Source of the DNA: an uncultured Clostridia bacterium
GTDB lineage: Bacteria > Bacillota > Clostridia > TANB77 > CAG-508
Assembly: GCA_934120395.1 (NCBI GenBank)
Contig: CAKOTZ010000007.1
Coordinates: 30,825-94,824, forward strand
Direction of reading: 5' to 3'
Length of the DNA stretch: 64,000 nt
The notes beneath the pieces were generated by a model. The model saw nothing but the letters and a program-made list of their open reading frames with translations. It did no database searches and was not told where the DNA came from. Every line of letters starts with the position of its first letter. Positions within the stretch are counted from its first letter, which is position 1. Of the stretch, positions 47,819-57,760 are shown piece by piece. Made by a program: the position numbers and the translations under genes.

Positions 47819-47983
47819 TTAATCAACAGTATGAATAATCAAAACAGAGCTATCAAAATTAAGTGAATCAACATCTAAATCAAGTAATGAGGAAGGAGCA
47901 TTTTCAATTGCTCCAGAATAAAGCTCCTCATTATTTTTATTGCATATTTTAACATTTTCCAAACGAATTTCTTTTATTTTCAT
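47819..47983 (-). CDS. 54-residue orphan protein downstream of the acyl ligase
   Basis: A short frame with a textbook ribosome site (TAGGAGGCT) and ATG at 47983, reading MKIKEIRLENVKICNKNNEE and ending LNFDSSVLIIHTVD. It starts 16 bp after the stop of the minus-strand acyl ligase, so it is probably translated from the same mRNA. The C-terminus is acidic, Ser/Leu/Asp-rich; there is no signal peptide or membrane helix. I do not recognise it. Confidence 0.6.
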   Translation of the reverse strand: MKIKEIRLENVKICNKNNEELYSGAIENAPSSLLDLDVDSLNFDSSVLIIHTVD

Positions 47984-47999
47984 TATAGCCTCCTAAAAA

Positions 48000-49661
48000 C
48001 TATTCAATAGACATTTTCTTTAATTCTGCATATCTTTTAATCTTATTTGTAGTAGTTTTCAATAAAGGTATATCTGTAATAATATAGTGCCTAATATATT
48101 TGTATGTTGGTAAGGTCTTATTGATAGATTTAATTTCATTGCCAATAAAAGAATAAATTTCCTCTTCAGACATTTTGCCTTGTCTTTCGGTAAGAAAGTC
48201 TGGGTCATAAACGACTTCCGCACAAAGTTCTATACGATTATTTTTTTCAACAGAATATACAAAAGACTCGGTAATATAGTCAGACTTATTTAAAACAACT
48301 TCAATTTCTTCAGGAAAAACATTTTTTCCATTATCTAATACGATAACATTTTTTTGACGTCCAGAAATGTAAAGAAATCCATCTTCGTCAAAATATCCCA
48401 AATCACCAGTATGTAGCCATCCATCCATAATAACGGACTTAGTAGCTTCGTCGTTTTGATAGTATCCACACATTACATTATCGCCTTTAGCAATAATTTC
48501 TCCAATGCCATCTCTATCTGGATTATAAATTTGAATTTGAATACCAGGTAAAGGTTTACCTATAGAGCCAGGTCGTCTATCTTGGTCATTTTCAACGGAT
48601 AGAACAGGAGATGATTCTGTTAAACCGTAACCTTGTAAACAACGAATATTAAATTCATTAAATCCAACAACAGTATCTTTACTTATAGAAGCGGCACCAA
48701 CGATAGACAAACGATAATTTGGAAATATTGTCTTAATAAAGTCAGGCGATGTAATATTGTTAGCTTTCATCATTTTTTGTAATCTTGCATATAAATTTTC
48801 TAAAATTGCAGGCACACAAATGAAAATAGAAATGTTATATTCCTTTAAATTCTCAGCAATATGTTTTAGACCATCACAAAAGGCGATACAAGAACCAGAA
48901 TATGTACCTAAAAGAAAAGTTGCTAAACATTCAAATGTGTGGTGGATTGGCAAAAATGATAGTAAGATATCATCAGGTCTAAAATGAACTACTTGTGCAG
49001 AAGACATTACATTTGAGCATACATTTTTATTTGATAATAATACTGCCTTAGGAGCAGAAGTAGTACCAGAAGTAAATATCATAATTCTTGCTTCATTATC
49101 ATCTGGAAATGTTTTAAGAAATTTAGTATTGCCATTAGCTATTAGTTCTTTTCCTTGCTCTAAAAGCCTATCAAATGAAAGAATTTTATTAGAATCTTTA
49201 ATTCCTTCCATAACAATAATATATTTAATATTTGCATTAATGTTTTCAAAAATTGATAAATATTTTTCCTCACATATAACACAGGCTGGATTTGCTTGTA
49301 GTGTCAAGTTTTCAATTTCTTTAGTTGGAAGAGCTTTGTCTAGAGGTACAATTGTTCCAACTCCGCCAGCAACAGCCATATAAGAAAGACACCAGCGATA
49401 GCTATTATTACCAATAACAACAACTTTTTGATTTTGAAGTTGTAGATCAAGAAGTGCTGTGCCTAAAGCATCTATATCTTCTTTATATTCTTTATAAGTT
49501 TTAGATATAATTTGTTTTTCAGCATTTTTGAAAAGAAATGCTTTGTTATTACCATATAATTCAGCAGAAGAGTCAATAAGTTCTCTTAAATTATTTATTC
49601 TTCTTACATCATAAAGTGGTTTTGTTTCTTCTTTTGGTCTTGTAAATCTTGTTTGATTCAT
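48000..49661 (-). CDS. AMP-forming acyl-CoA synthetase family protein, copy 2
   Basis: A paralog of the gene at 45629-47356 with the same motifs: MIFTSGTTSAPKAVLLSNKN, LPIHHTFECLATFLL, LQGYGLTESSPVLSVEND and HTGDLGYFDEDGFLYISGRQ. Length is 553 residues. It shares the strongly conserved YSGSCIAFCDGLKHI region with copy 1. It faces copy 1 across the tRNA cluster. ATG follows TTAGGAGGT. Substrate unknown; two copies may divide labour between exogenous and recycled fatty acids. Confidence 0.9.
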   Translation of the reverse strand: MNQTRFTRPKEETKPLYDVRRINNLRELIDSSAELYGNNKAFLFKNAEKQIISKTYKEYKEDIDALGTALLDLQLQNQKVVVIGNNSYRWCLSYMAVAGGVGTIVPLDKALPTKEIENLTLQANPACVICEEKYLSIFENINANIKYIIVMEGIKDSNKILSFDRLLEQGKELIANGNTKFLKTFPDDNEARIMIFTSGTTSAPKAVLLSNKNVCSNVMSSAQVVHFRPDDILLSFLPIHHTFECLATFLLGTYSGSCIAFCDGLKHIAENLKEYNISIFICVPAILENLYARLQKMMKANNITSPDFIKTIFPNYRLSIVGAASISKDTVVGFNEFNIRCLQGYGLTESSPVLSVENDQDRRPGSIGKPLPGIQIQIYNPDRDGIGEIIAKGDNVMCGYYQNDEATKSVIMDGWLHTGDLGYFDEDGFLYISGRQKNVIVLDNGKNVFPEEIEVVLNKSDYITESFVYSVEKNNRIELCAEVVYDPDFLTERQGKMSEEEIYSFIGNEIKSINKTLPTYKYIRHYIITDIPLLKTTTNKIKRYAELKKMSIE

Positions 49662-49689
49662 ATATTACCTCCTAAGTAAATTTGAAATA

Positions 49690-49718
49690 ATTATATATCA
49701 ATAATAAAATAAAGACAA
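49690..49718 (-). promoter_or_regulatory. Promoter of acyl ligase copy 2 (minus strand)
   Basis: On the minus strand: TTGTCT (49718-49713), 17-bp spacer, TATAAT (49695-49690), about 30 bp upstream of the gene. Confidence 0.65.
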
Positions 49719-49798
49719 TAAAAAATTGTATAAGCTAAGTTTATCTGATATAATTATAAAAAGTTGGAAGGATATACTAGAATATCCATTAATTTATT

Positions 49799-49827
49799 TT
49801 GACAAATACAAGACTAACAAATACAAT
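49799..49827 (+). promoter_or_regulatory. Promoter of the glucosaminidase gene
   Basis: TTGACA (49799-49804), 17-bp spacer, TACAAT (49822-49827), 18 bp before the ATG. Confidence 0.75.
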
Positions 49828-49845
49828 AAATATAGGTGGTAACGA

Positions 49846-51117
49846 ATGAAGAAAGCAAAAAGAATTTTAGAAAATAAAACCAAATACCAAGTTGAGAATA
49901 GTAAAGCCTTTTTTGCAATATTAGTGACGATTATAATAACTTTAGTTGTGTTTATACTAAGTTATATGAAACTAAATATTGGACTTGCAAAGCCGGTATA
50001 TGCTATGGAATACATAGAAGAGACAATTGATGAACCAAAAAAAATGAAAGCAAATGAAGAAACGGTAGCTGAACAATTGGATATTACCCAAATAATAGGC
50101 GAAAACACTAAAACAATAAAAAAAGAAGAGATATTTCATGAAGAAGAAGATTTAGAGTATAATACAACATACAAAACAAATAAAGACCTTCCAAAGGGAA
50201 CAATACAAGTAATTCAAGAAGGTAGAGATGGTACACAACAAGTTATTACAAAAAAGTATTATGAGGGAGAAAATTTAGTAAATGAAACTATTGAAACTAA
50301 TATTACAAAGGCATCTTTAGACAAGATAGTGGAAATAGGTGGAGCATCTTATAGTAGTAATTACAAAGTAAAAGTAGGAGATACTTTATATGTAACTTCT
50401 AGCACACTGGCCGTAAGAGTCGCACCAGAAAATACTGCAGATAAAATTATTACCATTGATAAAAATGAACAGGTTAGACTATTGGATATACAGGAAAGTT
50501 GGTACAAAATTAAGTATAACAGTTATGAGGGATATGTGCCAAAGGACTGTGTAACATACATAGACCCTAATGTTGGTGGATATGCATATTCTTCAGAAAA
50601 ATCTAAAGCAGAAATTTTAGCTGGTTTAAGCCAAAATATGAGTTTAAATAAACCTAGTGGCTTGTCACTTGAACAGTTCAAAAAGGTCTTATCTGGAAAT
50701 AGTCAAGATAAAAATAAGATTTTTGAACAAAATGCTGAATATTTTTATTATGTAGAAAAACAATATAATATAAATGGAATATTTGTGGCATCCGTTGGAA
50801 TTCATGAAAGCAGTTGGGCAAGTTCGAAAATATCACTAAACAAAAAGAATTTATTTGGCTATGGTGCAAATGATAATAATCCTTATGCTAATGCAAAGAA
50901 TTTTTCAACTTATGCAGAAGGTATTGACTTAGTAGCTCGTGTATTTGTTAAATATTATATTAATGCACCTGGTACTAACATATATGACGGAAGTAGTGCA
51001 AGTGGAAAATATTATAGTGGTTCTACTTTAGCAGATGTTAATAAGCGCTATGCATCAGATAAAAATTGGCACAATGGTGTGTATAAATGGATGTCTTATT
51101 TATATAATAGATTGTAA
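49846..51117 (+). CDS. Cell-wall hydrolase with G5, SH3 and glucosaminidase domains
   Basis: The 423-residue protein has an N-terminal anchor (about 24-42), a G5 domain (LEYNTTYKTNKDLPKGTIQV to NETIETNITKA), a bacterial SH3 domain (LAVRVAPENTADKIITIDKN) and a C-terminal glucosaminidase-like domain with GIHESSWASSKISLNKKNLFG, where the Glu in the HESSW segment is the expected catalytic residue. It would cut the glycan backbone outside the membrane. It has its own promoter and terminator. ATG follows TAGGTGGTAAC. Confidence 0.88.
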   Translation: MKKAKRILENKTKYQVENSKAFFAILVTIIITLVVFILSYMKLNIGLAKPVYAMEYIEETIDEPKKMKANEETVAEQLDITQIIGENTKTIKKEEIFHEEEDLEYNTTYKTNKDLPKGTIQVIQEGRDGTQQVITKKYYEGENLVNETIETNITKASLDKIVEIGGASYSSNYKVKVGDTLYVTSSTLAVRVAPENTADKIITIDKNEQVRLLDIQESWYKIKYNSYEGYVPKDCVTYIDPNVGGYAYSSEKSKAEILAGLSQNMSLNKPSGLSLEQFKKVLSGNSQDKNKIFEQNAEYFYYVEKQYNINGIFVASVGIHESSWASSKISLNKKNLFGYGANDNNPYANAKNFSTYAEGIDLVARVFVKYYINAPGTNIYDGSSASGKYYSGSTLADVNKRYASDKNWHNGVYKWMSYLYNRL

Positions 51118-51175
51118 ACAAGACCATTACAGAAAATATTAGATTTCTTGTTAGATAGAGTAAGTTTGTAGTTAG

Positions 51176-51222
51176 CAAGCACTAAACTTATAGTGAGATA
51201 TACAAGTTTAGTGCTTGTTTTG
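51176..51222 (+). terminator. Terminator after the glucosaminidase gene
   Basis: CAAGCACTAAACTT and AAGTTTAGTGCTTG form a perfect 14-bp stem around a 14-base loop, followed by TTTTG. Confidence 0.82.
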
Positions 51223-51247
51223 TGCCCAAAAATTCACAAAAAATTGC

Positions 51248-51290
51248 TTGACATAACAAAAAACCGTAGTATAATAGTTAGCAGTCTAAC
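51248..51290 (+). promoter_or_regulatory. Promoter and candidate MarR operator of the ABC exporter operon
   Basis: TTGACA (51248-51253), 16-bp spacer, TATAAT (51270-51275). The palindrome GTTAG-CAGT-CTAAC (51277-51290) lies immediately downstream, at the transcription start, where a MarR dimer would block RNA polymerase. Autoregulation is inferred. Confidence 0.7.
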
Positions 51291-51317
51291 AATTCGAACT
51301 TTTTTGGAGGGATAAAT

Positions 51318-51743
51318 ATGGTAGAAAGAAAAGCAGAATTTGATGAACTATTTAAACAATTAATTAGCCTAAGTAAAAAACACATACATATAAAAGAAGA
51401 TGGAACAACCATATACCCTGGTCAACCTGCGTTAATTAAAGCAGTTATAAACAAAGAAGGAATAAGTCAAAGAGAATTGGCGAATTGTTGCTATAAAAAA
51501 CCAGCAACTATTACTACTATGTTACAAAAATTAGAAAAGCAAGGTTTGATTAGAAGAGTTCAAGACGAAAAAGATAAGCGAAAAATTCATTTATATATTA
51601 CGGAAAAGGGAAAACAATTTAATGCTAATTATGAAAGAGCAATTAATGAATTTTTTAAACAAGGCTTGGAAGGTATTACTCAAGAGGAGGTTGATACAAT
51701 CATAAATGTATTAAAGAAAATAAGAAACAACCTAGAAAAATAA
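51318..51743 (+). CDS. MarR-family transcriptional regulator
   Basis: The 141-residue winged-helix protein has the MarR recognition region (GISQRELANCCYKKPATITT) and the wing (LIRRVQDEKDKRKIHLYITE) with the DxR-type motif. It is the first gene of an operon with two ABC exporter halves, 18 bp upstream of the first. A small-molecule ligand that relieves repression of the pump is likely but unknown. Confidence 0.92.
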   Translation: MVERKAEFDELFKQLISLSKKHIHIKEDGTTIYPGQPALIKAVINKEGISQRELANCCYKKPATITTMLQKLEKQGLIRRVQDEKDKRKIHLYITEKGKQFNANYERAINEFFKQGLEGITQEEVDTIINVLKKIRNNLEK

Positions 51744-51760
51744 GAAAGAGAGGAAATTTT

Positions 51761-53977
51761 GTGTTAAAACTAAGAAAATATTTAAAACCATATATATTTA
51801 CAATTATTTTGGCAATATGTTTGTTGTTTGTTCAAGCTATTTGTGATTTGAATTTACCTAATTTAATGTCTGAAATAGTTAATGTTGGAATTCAATCAAG
51901 TGGAGTTGAAAGAGCAACACCAGAAGCAATTAGTGAAGATGGAATGAAGCTTTTACAAATATTCATGAATGATGAAGAAAAAAGTTTAATAGAAGCTAAT
52001 TTTACTAAAATAGAAAAAGGAGATAAAAATTACGAGCAAAAATATCCTACTGTAAGCCAGAAAAATATATATGTTATAAATGATGGAATAGAAGATGATA
52101 CATTAAGTAAAATGAATAGGGCATTTGAAATTGCAACTAGAACATTTATAAATGTAATGTCTGAAATGGCAGAACAAAATGGCTCTTCACAAGACGAAAT
52201 GAAAGATAAGACAAATATAGATGTAGAGCAAATGTATGCTATGATCCCATATTTTGAACATATAGATAATAATACAATGAACAGTGCTAGAATTGATGCT
52301 GAAAACATGGAAGAAAGCATGTTGTCTCAAACAGCTATTGCTATTACTAAAATAATGTACAAGGAACTTGGAATGGATTTAGCAAAAATTCAAACTATGT
52401 ATATATTAAAAACTGGAGCAAAAATGCTTGGAATGACAATAATTGTTATTTTAACGGCTATTAGTGTTAGTTTTATTGCAACAAGAGTTGCAACAAAGAC
52501 TGGTAAAAATTTAAGAAAAGATGTATTTGAAAAGGTACAGGAGTTTTCAGATACAGAATATGATAAGTTTTCAACATCATCTTTAATTACAAGAACAACA
52601 AATGATGTTACACAGATACAAAATTTAATTGTTATGTTAATAAGAATAATGGCATATGCACCAATAATGGGAATTGGTGGAATAATAATGATGTTACAAA
52701 GAAATTCAGATATGAGCTGGATTTTAGGAATAGCATGTATTGCTATAATATGCTTAATAGCAGTTATATTTGCATTTGCAATGCCTAAATTCAAATTATT
52801 GCAAAGATTAACTGATAAAATTAACTTGGTATCAAGAGAAAGTTTAAGTGGAATTATGGTATCAAGAGCATTTAGAACCCAAAAACACGAGGAAGCGCGT
52901 TTTGATGAAGTTAATAAAAAAATTGCCAAAACAAACCTATTTGTTAATAGAATAATGTCGGTTATGATGCCAGCAATGACTTTAATTATGAATGCAGTTA
53001 CTGTGTTAGTTGTATGGGTGGGAGCACATCAAATTGCAGAATCTAACTTAATGGTTGGTGATATGATGGCTTTTATGCAATATGCAATGCAAGTAATTAT
53101 GTCATTCCTTATGATTTCTATGATGTTTATTATGGTTCCAAGAGCATCTGTATCAGCAAAGCGTATATTTGAGGTTTTAGAAACTGAACCAATTATAAAA
53201 GAACCAAAAAAAACTGAAGAATTTGATAAAGATAAAATTGGATATGTTGAATTTAGAAATGTAAGTTTTAAATATCATGATGCAGAGGAAAACGTATTAG
53301 AGGACATTACATTTACTGCTAAGCCAGGAGAAACAACAGCATTTATTGGCTCAACTGGTTCTGGAAAATCAACATTAATTAAATTAGTTCCTAGGTTTTA
53401 CGATGTAACAGAAGGAGAAATTTTAGTAAACGGCGTAAATGTAAAAAATATTGAAAGTAAAAAGTTACAAGAGCAAATTGGATATGTGCCACAAAAAGGA
53501 AGTTTGCTTACAGGAACTATAGAATCTAATTTAAAATACGGAAAATTAGATGCAAGTGATGAGCTAATGGCAGAATGTGCAAGAGTTGCACAGGCTACAG
53601 AATTTATTAATGAAAAGGAAGAAAAGTATAAAAGTGAAATATCACAAGGAGGGAAAAATGTATCTGGTGGTCAAAAACAGAGACTATCAATTGCTAGAGC
53701 CCTTGTGAAAGAAGCACCAATATATATTTTTGATGATAGCTTTTCAGCATTAGACTTTAAGACAGATAGTGCATTAAGACAGTCTTTAAAGGATTATGCA
53801 AAAAACAGTACAATATTAATTGTTGCACAGCGTGTTAGCACGATTATGAATGCAGAACAAATTATAGTGCTAGAAGAAGGCAAAATAGTAGGTAAGGGAA
53901 CACATAAAGATTTATTAAAAAATTGTAAAACCTATTATGAAATAGCTACTTCTCAGCTAGAAAAGGAGGAGTTATAA
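51761..53977 (+). CDS. Heterodimeric ABC exporter subunit with degenerate NBD site
   Basis: A type IV ABC exporter half with six membrane helices and an NBD. Walker A is GSTGSGKST (about residue 530) and the signature VSGGQKQRLSIA is canonical. The Walker B region reads IFDDSFSALD, with Asp in place of the catalytic Glu, and the H-loop reads VAQRVSTI, with Gln in place of His: the hallmarks of the degenerate half in pairs such as TM287/288 and BmrCD. An insert of about 180 residues lies between TM1 and TM2, predicted extracellular and acidic. Length 738. Start GTG 51761 follows AGAGAGGAAAT. Confidence 0.93.
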   Translation: MLKLRKYLKPYIFTIILAICLLFVQAICDLNLPNLMSEIVNVGIQSSGVERATPEAISEDGMKLLQIFMNDEEKSLIEANFTKIEKGDKNYEQKYPTVSQKNIYVINDGIEDDTLSKMNRAFEIATRTFINVMSEMAEQNGSSQDEMKDKTNIDVEQMYAMIPYFEHIDNNTMNSARIDAENMEESMLSQTAIAITKIMYKELGMDLAKIQTMYILKTGAKMLGMTIIVILTAISVSFIATRVATKTGKNLRKDVFEKVQEFSDTEYDKFSTSSLITRTTNDVTQIQNLIVMLIRIMAYAPIMGIGGIIMMLQRNSDMSWILGIACIAIICLIAVIFAFAMPKFKLLQRLTDKINLVSRESLSGIMVSRAFRTQKHEEARFDEVNKKIAKTNLFVNRIMSVMMPAMTLIMNAVTVLVVWVGAHQIAESNLMVGDMMAFMQYAMQVIMSFLMISMMFIMVPRASVSAKRIFEVLETEPIIKEPKKTEEFDKDKIGYVEFRNVSFKYHDAEENVLEDITFTAKPGETTAFIGSTGSGKSTLIKLVPRFYDVTEGEILVNGVNVKNIESKKLQEQIGYVPQKGSLLTGTIESNLKYGKLDASDELMAECARVAQATEFINEKEEKYKSEISQGGKNVSGGQKQRLSIARALVKEAPIYIFDDSFSALDFKTDSALRQSLKDYAKNSTILIVAQRVSTIMNAEQIIVLEEGKIVGKGTHKDLLKNCKTYYEIATSQLEKEEL

Positions 53978-55824
53978 TGGATAATAACAACTCTCGAAAA
54001 CCAAGGAAAGGTCCAATGGGAGGAGGACCTAGATCAGTTGAAAAGGCAAAAGATTTTAAGGGAACAGTAAAAAAATTAGGACAGTATTTAGGTAAACATA
54101 AAATTCCAATTGCAATTGGAGTTATATTTTCTATAGTATCTACTATATTAGATATTATAGGACCAAAAGTATTAGGAGATGCAACTACAGTTATTTATCA
54201 AGGTGTAATGAATATAATTGCAGATAATGGATTGGGAATTGATTTTAATGAAATCGGAAGAATACTATTAATCTTAATAGGTTTATATCTTGGAAGTGGA
54301 GTGATTTGGTATCTTGAGAATTTTATTTTAACAAAGGTAACAATAAGTGTAACATACAGATTAAGAAGAGAAATATCACAAAAAATAAATAGATTACCAT
54401 TAAAGTATTTTGATAAAAAAACACAAGGAGAGGTATTATCATATATAACAAATGATGTTGATACAATTTCTCAAAGCTTGGGGCAAAGTATATCACAAAT
54501 TGTAACATCTGTGGTATCAATAGTAGGTATAGTAATAATGATGTTGTCAATAAGTTGGCAAATGACGTTAGTAGCTTTGCTAATATTACCAGCAGCACTA
54601 TTCCTTGTTAGTAGAGTAATTAAACATTCACAAAAATACTTCATTGGACAACAAGAATATTTAGGAAAAGTAAATGGACATATTGAAGAAATGTATGCAA
54701 ACCATACTTTAGTAAAATCATTTAATGGACAAAAAAATGCAAGAAGACAATTTGATGAATATAATGAAAAACTATATAATTCAGCTTGGAAATCTCAGTT
54801 TTTATCAAGTTTAATGCAACCGTTAATGAATTTTGTTGGAAACTTAGGATATGTTATAATTTGTATTCTAGGTGGATATTATGCTTCTACAGGAGCAATA
54901 ACTGTTGGAAATATCCAATCATTTATTCAATATATGAGAAGATTTATGCAACCAATTACACAAATGGCGAACATATCAAATGTATTGCAATCAACGATAG
55001 CTGCAGCAGAAAGAGTGTTTGAATTCCTAGCAGAGGAAGAAGAAATACCAGACCCTTTAAACCCAGTTTCAATTGAGGGAATAAATGGAAATGTAGAATT
55101 TAAAAATGTAAGTTTTGGATACAATGAGGATAAAATTATTATTAATAATTTTTCTGCAAATATAAAAGACGGACAAAAAGTTGCTATTGTTGGACCAACA
55201 GGAGCAGGAAAAACGACTATTGTAAAATTATTAATGCGTTACTATGATGTTAATGGCGGTGAAATTTTATTAGATGGAAAAAATATACAAGAATTTAGAA
55301 GAGATGACTTGCGTTCTGTGTTTGGAATGGTATTACAAGATACTTGGAGTTTTAGTGATACTATAATGGAAAATATACGTTATGGTAAATTAAGTGCAAC
55401 AGATGAAGAAGTAATACAAGCTGCCAAAAATGCACAAGTACATCACTTTATAAAAACATTGCCAGAAGGATATAATATGATACTAAATGAAGATTCAAAT
55501 AATATATCTCAAGGACAAAAACAGCTATTAACAATAGCTAGAGCATTTTTGGCAGATCCTAAAATATTAATTTTGGATGAGGCAACATCTTCTGTAGATA
55601 CAAGAACAGAACTTTTAATACAAAAAGCAATGGATAATTTAATGAAAGGAAGAACAAGCTTTGTTATTGCGCATAGACTATCAACTATAAGAGATGCAGA
55701 TTGTATTTTGGTAATAAATGAGGGAGATATTATAGAACAGGGAACACATGAAGAATTATTAAAAAAATGTGGTTTTTATGCCAAACTGTATAATAGTCAA
55801 TTTGAAAGAGAAGAAACAGCATAG
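53977..55824 (+). CDS. Heterodimeric ABC exporter subunit with catalytic NBD
   Basis: The partner half, 615 residues. It has a basic, Gly-rich N-terminus (RKPRKGPMGGGPRS), six membrane helices, Walker A GPTGAGKTT (about residue 405), signature ISQGQKQLLTIA, Walker B ILILDEATSSVD with the catalytic Glu, and H-loop IAHRLSTI. It starts on the last base of the previous stop, so the two are translationally coupled. Drug, lipid or peptide export is plausible; the substrate is unknown. Confidence 0.94.
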   Translation: MDNNNSRKPRKGPMGGGPRSVEKAKDFKGTVKKLGQYLGKHKIPIAIGVIFSIVSTILDIIGPKVLGDATTVIYQGVMNIIADNGLGIDFNEIGRILLILIGLYLGSGVIWYLENFILTKVTISVTYRLRREISQKINRLPLKYFDKKTQGEVLSYITNDVDTISQSLGQSISQIVTSVVSIVGIVIMMLSISWQMTLVALLILPAALFLVSRVIKHSQKYFIGQQEYLGKVNGHIEEMYANHTLVKSFNGQKNARRQFDEYNEKLYNSAWKSQFLSSLMQPLMNFVGNLGYVIICILGGYYASTGAITVGNIQSFIQYMRRFMQPITQMANISNVLQSTIAAAERVFEFLAEEEEIPDPLNPVSIEGINGNVEFKNVSFGYNEDKIIINNFSANIKDGQKVAIVGPTGAGKTTIVKLLMRYYDVNGGEILLDGKNIQEFRRDDLRSVFGMVLQDTWSFSDTIMENIRYGKLSATDEEVIQAAKNAQVHHFIKTLPEGYNMILNEDSNNISQGQKQLLTIARAFLADPKILILDEATSSVDTRTELLIQKAMDNLMKGRTSFVIAHRLSTIRDADCILVINEGDIIEQGTHEELLKKCGFYAKLYNSQFEREETA

Positions 55825-55828
55825 AATA

Positions 55829-55866
55829 AAAAGAGTTATGAAATTTATTTTCATAACTCTTTTTAT
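55829..55866 (+). terminator. Terminator of the ABC exporter operon
   Basis: AAAGAGTTATGAAA pairs with TTTCATAACTCTTT, followed by thymines. Confidence 0.88.
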
Positions 55867-55867
55867 C

Positions 55868-55896
55868 TTGTTTTAATGGAATAGCTATGATAAAAT
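55868..55896 (+). promoter_or_regulatory. Probable promoter of lepA-rlmB
   Basis: TTGTTT (55868-55873), 17-bp spacer, TAAAAT (55891-55896). It begins right behind the previous terminator. Confidence 0.5.
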
Positions 55897-55933
55897 ACAG
55901 TGAAAAGCATTTTAGATTATTGGAGGAAGATAT

Positions 55934-57745
55934 ATGAATAGCCAGGATAAAATTCGAAATTTTAGTATAATTGCACATATTGACCACGGGAAATCAACAC
56001 TTGCAGATAGATTAATAGAGAAAACAGGAGTGCTTTCTGAAAGGGAAATGGAAAGTCAGGTTTTAGATAATATGGAGCTTGAAAGGGAAAGAGGTATTAC
56101 AATAAAAGCACAGGCTGTTAGAATGTTATATAAGGCTAAAGATGGACAGGAATACATACTTAACTTAATAGATACACCGGGACATGTAGATTTTAACTAT
56201 GAAGTGTCTAGAAGCTTAGCTGCATGTGAAGGTGCTATTTTAGTAGTAGATAGTAGCCAAGGTATTGAGGCACAAACATTGGCAAATGTATATCTTGCTT
56301 TGGATAATAATTTAGAAATACTACCAGTAATAAATAAAGTAGACTTGCCGAATGCTAGACCAGATGAGGTGAAAAATGAAATTGAAGAGGTAATTGGAAT
56401 TCCAGCTCAGGATGCACCATGCATATCTGCTAAATCTGGACTTAATGTAGAACAAGTTTTAGAAAGAATTGTATCAGATTTTCCTGCACCTTCTGGAGAT
56501 ATAAATGCACCATTGCAATGTTTAATATTTGATTCTTTCTATGATAACTATAAAGGAGCTGTAAGTTATGTTAGAGTAAAAAATGGTAAAGTAAAAACAG
56601 GAGAAGAAATTTTATTTATGGCAACAGGGAAAAAATTTGTTGTTACAGAAGTAGGATATTTTGGAGCTGGTAGATATATACCATCAACAGAGCTTTCAGC
56701 AGGGGAAGTTGGATATATAGCAGCAAGTGTAAAGGTAGTTGCAGATGTTCATGTAGGAGATACCATTACTAAAGTAGAAAGACCAGCAAAAGAGGCATTG
56801 CCAGGATATAAAAAGGCTAATCCAATGGTATATTGTGGAATTTATCCATTAGATGGTAGTGAATATGAAAATTTGAAAACTGCCTTAGAAAAATTAAAAC
56901 TAAATGATGCTGCCTTAGAATATGAGGCTGAAACATCATTAGCCTTAGGATTTGGATTTCGTTGTGGATTTTTAGGTCTACTGCATTTAGAAATTATACA
57001 GGAAAGATTAGATAGAGAATTTGATTTGGGTATTATTACAACAGCACCATCTGTTATATATAAAGTATATAAAACAAATGGAGAGATAATAGAGCTATAT
57101 AATCCAACAGATTTGCCACCTACAGCAGAAGTAAGCTACATAGAAGAACCTATAGTAAAGGCAGAAATTATGCTACCGAAAGAATTTGTAGGAAATGTAA
57201 TGGAAGTATGCCAACAAAGAAGAGGCACATATATTGATATGAAGTACCTAGATGAAAAAAGAGTAATATTAGAATATGATTTGCCATTAAACGAAATTAT
57301 TTATGACTTTTTTGATACATTAAAATCAAAAACAAAGGGATATGCTTCGTTTGACTATAGTTTTAAAGAATATAGAAAAGCTACTTTGGTAAAATTGGAT
57401 ATACATATTAATGGAGAAGCAGTAGACGCTTTATCATTTATAGTACATAAGGATATGGCTTATAGTAGAGGCAAAAAAATGATTGAAAAATTAAAAACTG
57501 TTATTCCAAGACAATTATTTGAAATACCTTTACAAGCTGTTATTGGAGGAAAAATAATAGCAAGAGAAACAATTTCAGCTATGAGAAAAGATGTACTTGC
57601 AAAATGTTATGGTGGAGATATTACAAGAAAGAAAAAATTGCTTGAAAAACAGAAAAAAGGAAAGAAGAAAATGAGACAAATAGGAAGTGTTGAAATACCG
57701 CAGGAGGCATTTTTATCTGTATTAAAATTAGATGATGAAAACTAG
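55934..57745 (+). CDS. lepA: Elongation factor 4 (LepA)
   Basis: LepA is a ribosome-binding GTPase that helps with back-translocation and 30S maturation. G1 [10 protein letters not shown]2 [11 protein letters not shown]3 DTPGHVDF, G4 NKVDLP and the C-terminal LepA-specific domain ([16 protein letters not shown]: here [12 protein letters not shown]) are clear. Length 603 residues is normal. A TTGGAGGAAG site precedes ATG. Confidence 0.98.
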   Translation: MNSQDKIRNFSIIAHIDHGKSTLADRLIEKTGVLSEREMESQVLDNMELERERGITIKAQAVRMLYKAKDGQEYILNLIDTPGHVDFNYEVSRSLAACEGAILVVDSSQGIEAQTLANVYLALDNNLEILPVINKVDLPNARPDEVKNEIEEVIGIPAQDAPCISAKSGLNVEQVLERIVSDFPAPSGDINAPLQCLIFDSFYDNYKGAVSYVRVKNGKVKTGEEILFMATGKKFVVTEVGYFGAGRYIPSTELSAGEVGYIAASVKVVADVHVGDTITKVERPAKEALPGYKKANPMVYCGIYPLDGSEYENLKTALEKLKLNDAALEYEAETSLALGFGFRCGFLGLLHLEIIQERLDREFDLGIITTAPSVIYKVYKTNGEIIELYNPTDLPPTAEVSYIEEPIVKAEIMLPKEFVGNVMEVCQQRRGTYIDMKYLDEKRVILEYDLPLNEIIYDFFDTLKSKTKGYASFDYSFKEYRKATLVKLDIHINGEAVDALSFIVHKDMAYSRGKKMIEKLKTVIPRQLFEIPLQAVIGGKIIARETISAMRKDVLAKCYGGDITRKKKLLEKQKKGKKKMRQIGSVEIPQEAFLSVLKLDDEN

Positions 57746-57760
57746 GAAAAGAGGAATAGA

